Shown here: one piece after another, positions 1-5,783 of the stretch | Numbering within the stretch: the stretch's first letter is position 1 | How the letters are laid out: every line of letters begins with the position of its first letter | Assembly (NCBI GenBank): GCA_902495985.1 | Contig: CABUZF010000055.1 | Span: forward strand, 1-7,067 | DNA: 7,067 bases | DNA from: an uncultured Collinsella sp. | GTDB lineage: Bacteria; Actinomycetota; Coriobacteriia; Coriobacteriales; Coriobacteriaceae | Direction: 5' to 3' | Made by a program: the position numbers and the translations under genes | The notes under the pieces: generated by a model | Databases searched by the model: none | Told to the model about the DNA's origin: nothing | Seen by the model: only the letters and a program-made list of their open reading frames with translations

Positions 1-4
1 ACGA

Positions 5-10
5 GAGAGG
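5..10 (+). promoter_or_regulatory. Ribosome binding site of murJ
   Basis: GAGAGG lies 8 bases upstream of the ATG at 19, a good Shine-Dalgarno match that supports this start over the in-frame ATG at 121. No promoter can be assessed because only 18 bases precede the gene. Confidence 0.6.
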
Positions 11-18
11 ACTGAGCG

Positions 19-1701
19 ATGCCGCAGGAAGAATTGAAGTGCGGAGCTCATTTTGCAAAAGAATCTGCGCCTCAGACACCCTCGTCCGAAGCTTCTTCGT
101 CGCGAGATGACACTGACGACATGGGCTCGTCGGACTACTCCACGGTTGGTCGTTCCGCCGGGCTTATGACCATCCTGACTATCGTGTCTCGCGTCACCGG
201 TTTTATCCGCACGTGGGCAATGGCGGCCGCTATCGGCATGTCGCTACTCTCGTCCTCCTATCAGGTCGCCAACAACCTGCCCAATATGCTCTACGAACTC
301 GTGATGGGCGGCATGCTCGTGACGGCGTTTTTGCCCGTGTACATGGGCGTGAGGCGTGAGCAGGGTCGCGAGGCCTCGAACGAGTACGTGGGCAACCTGC
401 TTGGTATTCTGCTTTTGGTGCTGGGTGGCATTTCGTTGCTGGGGACCGTGTTCGCCCCGGGCTTTATCTGGACGCAATCGTTCCTTTCGGGTGACGGCGG
501 CAGCATGGATACCGCTGCGTTCATGTTCCGTTTCTTTGCCATCCAGATTCTGTTTTATGGTTTGGGCTCGGTGTTTTCGGGCGTTCTCAACGCACACCGC
601 GACTACTTTTGGTCGACGTTTGCCCCGGTCCTCAACAATGTGATCGTCATTGCGAGCTTTATGGGTTTTGCGCCCGTGTCCGCACAGTTTGGCGAACGTG
701 CCGGCATCATCTTGATTGCGGCCGGTACGACCCTCGGTGTCTTTGTTCAGATGGCATGTCAGATTCCCGCGCTTGGCAAGCACGGCGTGCATCCCCATAT
801 CCATATCGACTTTAAGGACCCCGCGCTGCGCCAGACGATTGCGCTCGGTATCCCGACGCTGCTCGCCACGGTGTGCATGTTTGTCTCGACTTCTATCACC
901 AACGCTGCCGCGCTGGTGGTCCAGCCCGAGACTGGTCCTTCCGTCATCGCCTATGCGCGCCTGTGGTACACGCTACCCTACGCGCTGATTGCTGCCTCGC
1001 TTTCGACGGCGCTCTATACCGAGCTCTCTCACGACGCACAGGAGAAGGATTACGGCAGCGTTCGCACGGGCATTTCGCGTGGCGTCGCCCAGATGCTGTT
1101 CTTCCTGATTCCGTTCGCGCTGTACCTGATTGTCTTCGCGCGTCCGCTCAACATGATCTACTGTGCTGGCAAGTTCGATGAATCCGGCGTGACGCTGGTG
1201 TCCGAGTACCTTGTCTACCTGGCGTTCTCGCTGCCGCTCTACGGCGTGGTCGTGTTGATGCAGAAGAGCTTCTCTGCCTTGCTCGACATGAAGCCCTATA
1301 GCCGCTATTGCCTGTATTCCGCCATCGGCCAGGCCGGCTCGGTTCTGCTGTTTGGCGTTGTGCTGGGCTTCGGTATGCCGGCAATCGCGCTTTCGTATGT
1401 CGTCGACTACGTGATCTTGGTCGGATGTTCGCTATGGTGGCTGCGTCGTCGTCTGCGTGGCCTTCAGGTCAAATCTATCCTGCATGGCGGTTTCTTTGGC
1501 CTTTTGCTCGGTGGCCTGGGTGCTGCCGCAGGCGCCGGCGTCATGTGGGCGCTTGAGCACTTTGTCGGGGCACTTGGCGGCTCGATTCTGATTACTCTTG
1601 GCTACGTTTGCGTTGCGGGTGTCGTCTCGCTTGCTGTTACCTTTGGCCTTGCCGTCGTCCTTAAGATGCCCGAGGTCTCGGCGCTGCTTCGTCGCAAGTA
1701 G
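19..1701 (+). CDS. murJ: Lipid II flippase MurJ (MviN family)
   Basis: A 560-residue polytopic membrane protein of the MurJ/MviN branch of the MOP superfamily, which flips lipid II from the inner to the outer leaflet of the cytoplasmic membrane for peptidoglycan synthesis. Seen: a hydrophilic Ser/Asp/Glu-rich tail (about residues 1-45), then hydrophobic segments along nearly the whole length, consistent with the usual 14 helices. Signature stretches are SRVTGFIR (57-64), VANNLPNMLYELVMGG (83-98) and the FAPVLNN region (201-207). The two arginines R58 and R64 match the functionally important R18/R24 of E. coli MurJ. By alignment from memory, E. coli D39 and R52 fall on Ser79 and Tyr92; the VANNLPN..YELVMGG pattern resembles actinobacterial MurJ. 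There is no C-terminal pseudokinase extension as in mycobacteria. The ATG at 19 has a good ribosome site; ATG at 121 would remove most of the polar tail. The stop abuts the uvrC start, so the two are probably cotranscribed. Confidence 0.93.
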   Translation: MPQEELKCGAHFAKESAPQTPSSEASSSRDDTDDMGSSDYSTVGRSAGLMTILTIVSRVTGFIRTWAMAAAIGMSLLSSSYQVANNLPNMLYELVMGGMLVTAFLPVYMGVRREQGREASNEYVGNLLGILLLVLGGISLLGTVFAPGFIWTQSFLSGDGGSMDTAAFMFRFFAIQILFYGLGSVFSGVLNAHRDYFWSTFAPVLNNVIVIASFMGFAPVSAQFGERAGIILIAAGTTLGVFVQMACQIPALGKHGVHPHIHIDFKDPALRQTIALGIPTLLATVCMFVSTSITNAAALVVQPETGPSVIAYARLWYTLPYALIAASLSTALYTELSHDAQEKDYGSVRTGISRGVAQMLFFLIPFALYLIVFARPLNMIYCAGKFDESGVTLVSEYLVYLAFSLPLYGVVVLMQKSFSALLDMKPYSRYCLYSAIGQAGSVLLFGVVLGFGMPAIALSYVVDYVILVGCSLWWLRRRLRGLQVKSILHGGFFGLLLGGLGAAAGAGVMWALEHFVGALGGSILITLGYVCVAGVVSLAVTFGLAVVLKMPEVSALLRRK

Positions 1702-3648
1702 GTGCGTGTGGCCGGTCACGACAACATTCCAACACTCGCCGAGCAGGTTTCGCGCGTTCCCACGCAGCCCGGATGTTACCTTTGGAAAGATGCCAAGGGC
1801 GATGTCATCTACGTTGGCAAGGCAAAAAACCTGCGTTCCCGTATGCGCCAGTACGTGACACTGCAGGATGAGCGTCAAAAGATCCCGCTGATGATGCAGC
1901 TGGTGGCGAGCTTTGACTACATCGTTGTCGAAACCGAGCATGAGGCGCTTGTACTCGAGCGCAACCTGATCGGCCAGTACCATCCGTACTTTAACGTCGA
2001 CCTCAAGGATGACAAGAGCTACCCCTTTATCGCCATTACAAAGGGCGACCTGTATCCCGCTATCAAATACACGCGTGAGCGTCATAAGCCGGGAACGCGC
2101 TATTTTGGACCCTATACCGATAGCCGTGCGGCACGTGAGACGATAGATACGCTGCGCAAGGTTATCCCCATCTGCTCTGCATCCTGTGCGGAGTGGCGTC
2201 GTTGTCGCCGTATCATCGAGTCCCACAAGGGCGAGGAAGACATCGTCAATATGATTTGCGCACAAAACGGGCGTCCCTGCTTCGACTACCATGTCGGGCG
2301 CGGGCCGGGTGCGTGTGTCGGCGCGATTTCCCCGGCAGACTATGCCAAGAACGTCAAGCGTGTCGAGCGCTTTTTGTCGGGCCATCGCAAGGATGTCGTC
2401 GATGAGCTGACCTCCGAGATGACGGATGCCGCCGAGGCGCTCGACTTTGAGCGCGCGGCACGCGTCAAACGTCGTTTGGAGGTCATCAGGGGTCTGGACG
2501 ACCGTCAGCAAGTCGTTTTTCCCTCCAGTGTCGATATCGATGTCATCGGTTTCTATCGCGAGGAGACCATCTCCGCCGCTTGCGTCTTTGTCGTGCGTGA
2601 GGGTCGAACGGTTCGAACCTGCGAGTTTATTCTCGATAAGGGTTTGGATGTCGACGAAGAGGAACTTCAATCGGGCTTTCTTAAGCGCTATTACGACGAG
2701 ACGGCTGATATTCCAGCTGAGATAAACCTCTCTGTCGAGCTTGAGGATGCGGAGGCGCTGGGGGAGTGGCTTGCAGGCAAGCGCGAGCGTTCCTGCCATC
2801 TCCATAGGCCGCAGCGTGGCGAAAAGCACCGTTTGCTCGATATGGCATCCAAAAATGCGCGCCATGCCCTCATGCGCTACATGATGCGAACGGGGTACGC
2901 TGACGACCGCACCAATCAAGCGCTCCTGGAGCTCGAAAGCGCGCTGGCGCTGCCGGCGCCGCCGATGCGTATCGAGTGCTTCGATATCTCGACGCTGCAT
3001 GGAACCTTTACCGTCGCCTCGATGGTGGTGTTTACCAACGGACGCGCCGACAAGAGCCAGTACCGTCGTTTTAAAATTCAGGCCGAATTGGACGAGGCAA
3101 ACGACTTCGTGTCGATGTCCGAGGTTTTGGGACGACGCTATGCTCCCGAGCGCATGGCCGACGAGCGCTTTGGCTCGCGCCCCGATTTGCTCGTTGTCGA
3201 TGGCGGTAAGCCGCAATTGACCGCTGCGATCAAGCAACTTGAGGCTCTTGGGCTCGATATACCGGTTTGCGGCTTGGCGAAGGCCGATGAGGAAGTTTTC
3301 GTGCCTTGGGACGAGACTCCCGTCGTGCTGCCGACCGGGTCTGCTTCGCTCTATCTAATTAAACAGGTTCGCGATGAATCGCACCGTTTTGCCATCACGT
3401 TCCATCGCGAGTTGCGCGATAAAGCCATGACGGTTTCGGTACTCGATGACGTTCCAGGCGTGGGACCCACCAGAAAACGTGCCCTTATGCGCCATTTTGG
3501 CTCGATGAAGCGTTTGCGCGCGGCGAGCGAGCAAGAGATCGCGGAAGTTCGCGGCATACCTGCCGATGTTGCCAAGGCGGTCCACGAGGCGCTCGTTGCA
3601 TGGAATGCCGAGCGCGCCGAGGCGGCGGCTGGCCATTCCGATAGCTAA
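1702..3648 (+). CDS. uvrC: Excinuclease ABC subunit C (UvrC)
   Basis: UvrC makes the 3' and 5' incisions around bulky DNA lesions after UvrA/UvrB loading. The 648-residue product shows the full domain order. The GIY-YIG nuclease lies at about 20-95 (GCY at 24-26, VIYVGKAKNL at 35-44, probable catalytic Glu86 in ALVLERNLI). A cysteine-rich linker spans 158-205. The UVR motif that contacts UvrB is at about 229-263. The RNase H-like nuclease has the expected acidic/His residues D428 (IECFDIS), D468 (ANDF), D500 (VVDGGKPQL) and H561 (RDESHRF). A tandem helix-hairpin-helix DNA-binding region is at about 580-632 (DDVPGVGPTRKRAL, VRGIPADVA). Odd: the third cysteine of the E. coli iron-sulfur motif is Gly201, and a roughly 20-residue insert carries extra cysteines. 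The GTG start follows the murJ stop with zero spacing and no clear Shine-Dalgarno, so translational coupling is likely; GTG at 1708 is an alternative start. No intrinsic terminator is visible downstream. Confidence 0.96.
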   Translation: MRVAGHDNIPTLAEQVSRVPTQPGCYLWKDAKGDVIYVGKAKNLRSRMRQYVTLQDERQKIPLMMQLVASFDYIVVETEHEALVLERNLIGQYHPYFNVDLKDDKSYPFIAITKGDLYPAIKYTRERHKPGTRYFGPYTDSRAARETIDTLRKVIPICSASCAEWRRCRRIIESHKGEEDIVNMICAQNGRPCFDYHVGRGPGACVGAISPADYAKNVKRVERFLSGHRKDVVDELTSEMTDAAEALDFERAARVKRRLEVIRGLDDRQQVVFPSSVDIDVIGFYREETISAACVFVVREGRTVRTCEFILDKGLDVDEEELQSGFLKRYYDETADIPAEINLSVELEDAEALGEWLAGKRERSCHLHRPQRGEKHRLLDMASKNARHALMRYMMRTGYADDRTNQALLELESALALPAPPMRIECFDISTLHGTFTVASMVVFTNGRADKSQYRRFKIQAELDEANDFVSMSEVLGRRYAPERMADERFGSRPDLLVVDGGKPQLTAAIKQLEALGLDIPVCGLAKADEEVFVPWDETPVVLPTGSASLYLIKQVRDESHRFAITFHRELRDKAMTVSVLDDVPGVGPTRKRALMRHFGSMKRLRAASEQEIAEVRGIPADVAKAVHEALVAWNAERAEAAAGHSDS

Positions 3649-3672
3649 ACACGAGCCTAAACTACTGATATA

Positions 3673-3714
3673 CATGATTGCGTGATTTTCAACCATTTAT
3701 TTCGCCATGATTGC
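3673..3714. repeat. 9-base direct repeat CATGATTGC
   Basis: CATGATTGC occurs at 3673-3681 and again at 3706-3714, 33 bases apart (about three helical turns), upstream of the candidate promoter. Same-face spacing would suit a regulator binding two direct sites, but a repeat this short can arise by chance. No regulator can be named. Confidence 0.25.
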
Positions 3715-3748
3715 CTGCTGGTTTCGGGTTTTATTAACGCTAAAACGT

Positions 3749-3780
3749 TTGACTGACCCAAGTGAAAACCCTGCTATCCT
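3749..3780 (+). promoter_or_regulatory. Candidate promoter of the transporter operon
   Basis: TATCCT at 3775-3780 preceded by TG at 3772-3773 forms an extended -10 element (TGCTATCCT). Upstream, TTGACT (3749-3754) is a good -35 hexamer but sits 20 bases away, longer than ideal; the overlapping CTGACC (3753-3758) gives a 16-base spacer. Transcription would begin near 3786-3790, giving a leader of about 225 bases before the ATG at 4013. This is the best sigma-70-like match in the intergenic region, but it was judged by eye. Confidence 0.5.
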
Positions 3781-3787
3781 GCGGGTT
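3767..3787. repeat. Imperfect inverted repeat around the -10 element
   Basis: AACCC-T-GC (3767-3774) and GCGGGTT (3781-3787) are inverted around TATCCT, seven base pairs with one unpaired T. A dyad centred on a -10 box is a typical repressor position. It could also be chance, and it is not a terminator because no T-run follows. Confidence 0.3.
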
Positions 3788-3807
3788 GACGAAGACTGAT
3801 ATCTCAC

Positions 3808-3902
3808 CTCGCCGATACATACTGTCTGGCGAATCGTTTGTCAACGAATTCGGTGAACGGTAGTAAATACCGTTCAAGCGGATGTATGTATCGGTCGCCG
3901 AG
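3808..3902 (+). ncRNA. Putative structured 5' leader: three-way junction
   Basis: Seen: CCGATACATAC (3812-3822) is perfectly complementary to GTATGTATCGG (3884-3894), an 11-bp closing stem. It can extend by CTCG (3808-3811) with CGAG (3899-3902) past a 4-base bulge. Inside lie two hairpins: GAATCGTT (3831-3838) with AACGA-A-TTC (3843-3851), 8 bp with one bulged base and a 4-base loop; and TGAACGGTA (3854-3862) with TACCGTTCA (3868-3876), 9 perfect bp with loop GTAAA. The joining strands are about 8, 2 and 7 bases. Inferred: a three-way junction RNA in the leader of the binding-protein mRNA, the shape of many riboswitch aptamers and protein-binding leaders. I do not recognise a known class. 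The palindromes could instead be DNA operators. Confidence 0.5.
3854..3876. repeat. Perfect 9-bp inverted repeat with 5-base spacer
   Basis: TGAACGGTA and TACCGTTCA flank GTAAA. It is the inner hairpin of the proposed junction. Read as DNA, it is also a 23-bp dyad of the size bound by dimeric repressors, lying about 75 bases downstream of the candidate -10. Sequence alone does not separate the two readings. Confidence 0.5.
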
Positions 3903-3959
3903 CGCGGCACCTCAGTTGGGCTCGTCGGTAGGTAAGGTATATATCGTCCGCAAGTTGCG

Positions 3960-3983
3960 CGGGGGCAAGTCTAGGTGCTCCCG
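3960..3983 (+). promoter_or_regulatory. GC-rich leader hairpin
   Basis: CGGGGGCA (3960-3967) pairs with TGCTCCCG (3976-3983), eight base pairs including one G-U, with an 8-base loop. The following bases (AGTAAGATTCTCTATTG) are not a T-run, so this is not a standard intrinsic terminator. Bases AGGTGC (3973-3978) in its loop and 3' arm are also complementary to GCACCT (3907-3912), so a mutually exclusive long-range pairing is possible. It lies 20 bases upstream of the Shine-Dalgarno. Confidence 0.45.
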
Positions 3984-3990
3984 AGTAAGA

Positions 3991-4009
3991 TTCTCTATTG
4001 ATAGGAGAA
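3991..4009 (+). promoter_or_regulatory. Shine-Dalgarno of the binding-protein gene within a small hairpin
   Basis: AGGAG (4003-4007) sits 5 bases before the ATG at 4013, a strong ribosome site that fixes this start over the in-frame TTG at 3998. TTCTCT (3991-3996) is complementary to GGAGAA (4004-4009), five Watson-Crick pairs plus one G-U, with a 7-base loop. The site can therefore be sequestered. The stem is short and AU-rich in part, so it may be marginal on its own. Confidence 0.55.
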
Positions 4010-4012
4010 GAC

Positions 4013-5626
4013 ATGGCCATCATCAACAAGGGTATGTCCAGGCGTTCGTTCCTCGGCCTCACCGGCAGCGTCGCTGCTGTCGCAGGGCTTGGTCTCACCG
4101 GCTGCGGTGGCAGCTCTAGCGACGAGGGTTCCGCTTCCGGTTCCACCGATTCCGCCAACCGTGGCGGCGGCGTGATCACCGCTGGTTCCGCTTACGCTCC
4201 GTCCAGCTTCGATCCCGCCAGCACCGGCTCCGCTGTGGGCCTGGGTGCTAACTGGCACGTCGTCGAGGGCCTCTACGGCATCGATTACCACGACTACAGC
4301 ACCTTCAACGAGCTCGCCACCGACGATCCTAAGTCCGTGGACGACACCACTTTCGAGGTCACCATCCGCAAGGGCGCCAAGTTCTCCGATGGCACCGAGG
4401 TCACCGCTGACGATGTCGTTGCCTCCTACACCGCTTGCGCCGCTTCCGCTACCTATGCTCCGTTCTTCCAGCCCTTCGAGTCCATCGAGGCCAAGGACGC
4501 CAGCACCGTGACGGTCAAGACCAAGGTCCCCAACTTCTCCCTGCTCAAGGATCGTCTGGCCATCGTCCGCGTTACCCCGGCCACCCAGACCGAGGAGGAT
4601 CGCGCCAAGCAGCCGATCGGCTCCGGCCCCTGGATGTACGACTCTATCTCCGATACCGAGATTACCCTGGTTCCCAATCCTGAGTACAACGGTGAGTATG
4701 CTGCCGAGGATAAGAAGATCCAGTACAGCATCCTGACCGACCCCACCGCTCGCGTTACCGCTCAGCAGGAGGGCTCCACGCTCGTTATGGAGCTCGTTAC
4801 CGCTGACGCCGTCGACCAGCTTGAGAGCGCCGGCTGCAAGATCGATAACGTTCAGGGTTTCGGCACCCGCTTCATCATGTTCAACGTCGCCAAGGAGCCT
4901 TGGAACAACGTCAAGGTCCGTCAGGCTGTCATGTATGCGCTCGACACCGAGAAGATGGTCAGCAACACCTTCGCCGGCCTTGCCACCGCTGCCAGCTGCT
5001 ACCTGCCCAAGAGCTTCACCAACTATCATGAGGCTTCCACGGTGTACAAGACCGACGCCAAGAAGGCTAAGAAGCTCATCGAGGAGTCTGGCATCACCCC
5101 GGGTGCCATCACCCTGCGCACCACCGACAACGAGCAGATTAAGGGCATGGCCGCCCAGGTCAAGAACGACCTCGACGCTCTCGGCTTCGATGTGACCATC
5201 CAGACCGATACCTCGCCGGCCACCTACGCTGCCATCGACGGCGGCGAGGCCTACGATATCCTCCTTGCCCCTGGCGATCCTTCCTGCTTCGGCGCTGATC
5301 CCGACCTGCTGCTCAACTGGTGGTACGGCGACAACGTCTGGATGCAGACCCGTTGCCCGTGGAAGGAGTCCGCTGAGTGGCAGAAGCTCCACGGTCTCAT
5401 GGACGAGGCTCTTGCCGCCGAGGGCGACGAGCAGCAGAAGAAGTGGAACGAGTGCTTCGACATCATTGCCGACAACGCCGTTCTGTACCCCGTTGTCCAC
5501 GTCAAGACCGTCTCCGCTTCCTGGGACGATCCGTCCTCTGCGCCCAACGGCGAGGCCCTCGATGGCTTCAAGGGCATCGGCACGACGAGCATGTCCTTCA
5601 GGGGCGTTGCGACCGTCAAGGCGTAA
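4013..5626 (+). CDS. Peptide/nickel-type ABC transporter substrate-binding lipoprotein (SBP family 5)
   Basis: A 537-residue extracytoplasmic binding protein of the DppA/OppA (SBP_bac_5) family, which captures a ligand, usually an oligopeptide, and hands it to a DppBC-type permease. The N-terminus has a twin-arginine motif SRRSFLG (9-15), a hydrophobic stretch (13-29) and a lipobox LTGC (28-31). It should therefore be exported by Tat, cleaved before Cys31 and lipid-anchored; a Ser/Gly/Asp linker (31-53) follows. Family landmarks: SSFDPAS near 64-70, FEVTIRKGAKFSDGTEVTAD (114-133), PIGSGPWMY (201-209), a KVRQAVMYALD helix (301-311) and a GADPDLLLNWWYGDN segment (427-441). Codon choice is strongly skewed (nearly all Lys are AAG, many GCT/GTC/ACC), more so than in uvrC, suggesting high expression. 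The ligand cannot be read from sequence. A structured leader precedes it and a stem-loop array follows it. Confidence 0.92.
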   Translation: MAIINKGMSRRSFLGLTGSVAAVAGLGLTGCGGSSSDEGSASGSTDSANRGGGVITAGSAYAPSSFDPASTGSAVGLGANWHVVEGLYGIDYHDYSTFNELATDDPKSVDDTTFEVTIRKGAKFSDGTEVTADDVVASYTACAASATYAPFFQPFESIEAKDASTVTVKTKVPNFSLLKDRLAIVRVTPATQTEEDRAKQPIGSGPWMYDSISDTEITLVPNPEYNGEYAAEDKKIQYSILTDPTARVTAQQEGSTLVMELVTADAVDQLESAGCKIDNVQGFGTRFIMFNVAKEPWNNVKVRQAVMYALDTEKMVSNTFAGLATAASCYLPKSFTNYHEASTVYKTDAKKAKKLIEESGITPGAITLRTTDNEQIKGMAAQVKNDLDALGFDVTIQTDTSPATYAAIDGGEAYDILLAPGDPSCFGADPDLLLNWWYGDNVWMQTRCPWKESAEWQKLHGLMDEALAAEGDEQQKKWNECFDIIADNAVLYPVVHVKTVSASWDDPSSAPNGEALDGFKGIGTTSMSFRGVATVKA

Positions 5627-5641
5627 GACTCGCTTGAGTCT
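5626..5641 (+). repeat. Stem-loop 1 after the binding-protein gene
   Basis: AGACTC (5626-5631) pairs with GAGTCT (5636-5641) around GCTT. The stem begins on the last base of the stop codon, so terminating ribosomes would compete with its folding. No T-run follows. Confidence 0.45.
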
Positions 5642-5647
5642 GTATGC

Positions 5648-5675
5648 AGGATGTCGGTCGTTTGGACCGTATCCT
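5648..5675 (+). repeat. Stem-loop 2 after the binding-protein gene
   Basis: AGGAT (5648-5652) pairs with ATCCT (5671-5675), and CGGTC (5655-5659) with GACCG (5665-5669), separated by a small 2x1 internal loop; the apical loop is GTTTG. No T-run follows, so a role in mRNA end protection is more likely than termination. Confidence 0.45.
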
Positions 5676-5688
5676 CATAGTTGAAGCA

Positions 5689-5722
5689 AAGACCCGGGCG
5701 GCAACGATGTCGCTCGGGTCTT
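5689..5722 (+). terminator. Strong stem-loop, possible leaky intrinsic terminator
   Basis: AAGACCCGGGCGGCA (5689-5703) pairs along its full length with TGTCGCTCGGGTCTT (5708-5722): 15 consecutive base pairs, two of them G-U, closed by the 4-base loop ACGA. An A-run before and CTT at the end of the 3' arm resemble an intrinsic terminator, but the trailing sequence is TTGTAAT instead of a clean T-run. Inferred: partial termination or a 3' exonuclease block, leaving abundant binding-protein mRNA and less permease mRNA. No alternative promoter for the permeases is obvious in the gap. Confidence 0.65.
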
Positions 5723-5725
5723 GTA

Positions 5726-5743
5726 ATGAGTATCCGTACTCAT
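5726..5743 (+). repeat. Stem-loop 4 before the permease genes
   Basis: ATGAGTA (5726-5732) pairs with TACTCAT (5737-5743), seven perfect base pairs around TCCG, starting three bases after the large stem. It could stack on it or act in transcript processing. It lies about 30 bases upstream of the permease ribosome site and does not cover it. Confidence 0.45.
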
Positions 5744-5771
5744 ATACCAGTTGGTCCTACCGACAAAAGAA

Positions 5772-5778
5772 AGGGGAG
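5772..5778 (+). promoter_or_regulatory. Ribosome binding site of the DppB-type permease
   Basis: AGGGGAG sits 5 bases before GTG at 5784 and decides that start. An upstream in-frame TTG at 5751 would add 11 polar residues and has no ribosome site at a suitable distance. Confidence 0.65.
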
Positions 5779-5783
5779 AGAAC

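Larger units (their letters stand above)
3649..4012. other. Long intergenic region between uvrC and the transporter operon
   Basis: This 364-base stretch has no believable gene: short open frames on both strands lack ribosome sites and recognisable protein character. The first 100 bases are AT-richer than the genes and hold a 9-base direct repeat but no hairpin followed by a T-run, so the uvrC transcript end is not evident. The middle holds a candidate promoter. The last 200 or so bases are dense in inverted repeats and look like a structured mRNA leader of the binding-protein gene. These elements are listed separately. Confidence 0.7.

Noticed and set aside
1..15. Possible C-terminal tail of an upstream gene ending TGA at 13-15
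   Set aside because: Only four codons are visible, too few to support a gene, although a close upstream partner of murJ is plausible.
1432..3237. 601-codon open frame on the minus strand
   Set aside because: It lies fully antisense to the murJ end and uvrC, whose protein sequences are clearly real. The predicted product has no family-like features, and long antisense frames are common in GC-rich genes.
3649..3748. Intrinsic terminator for uvrC
   Set aside because: There are T-rich stretches but no adjacent stem of useful length, so none could be supported.
3786..3823. Second promoter starting with TTGACG at 3786
   Set aside because: No acceptable -10 hexamer occurs 16-19 bases downstream.
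3822..3832. CTGGCG-like segment recalling the ZTP riboswitch
   Set aside because: The second conserved ZTP block (CCGCCTGGGCA-like) is not present downstream, and the surrounding helices do not fit that fold.
3924..3935. CGGTAGGTA stretch resembling part of the c-di-GMP-I (GEMM) riboswitch
   Set aside because: The other conserved GEMM segments (CACGCA, the A-rich joining region and the matching helix) are absent, so the similarity is probably chance.
3998..4012. TTG start five codons upstream of the binding-protein ATG
   Set aside because: It would place the Shine-Dalgarno inside the coding sequence, and no ribosome site precedes the TTG.
3995..5500. 501-codon open frame on the minus strand
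   Set aside because: It is antisense to the binding-protein gene; its Gly/Leu/Val-rich, low-complexity product is explained by the codon bias of the true gene.
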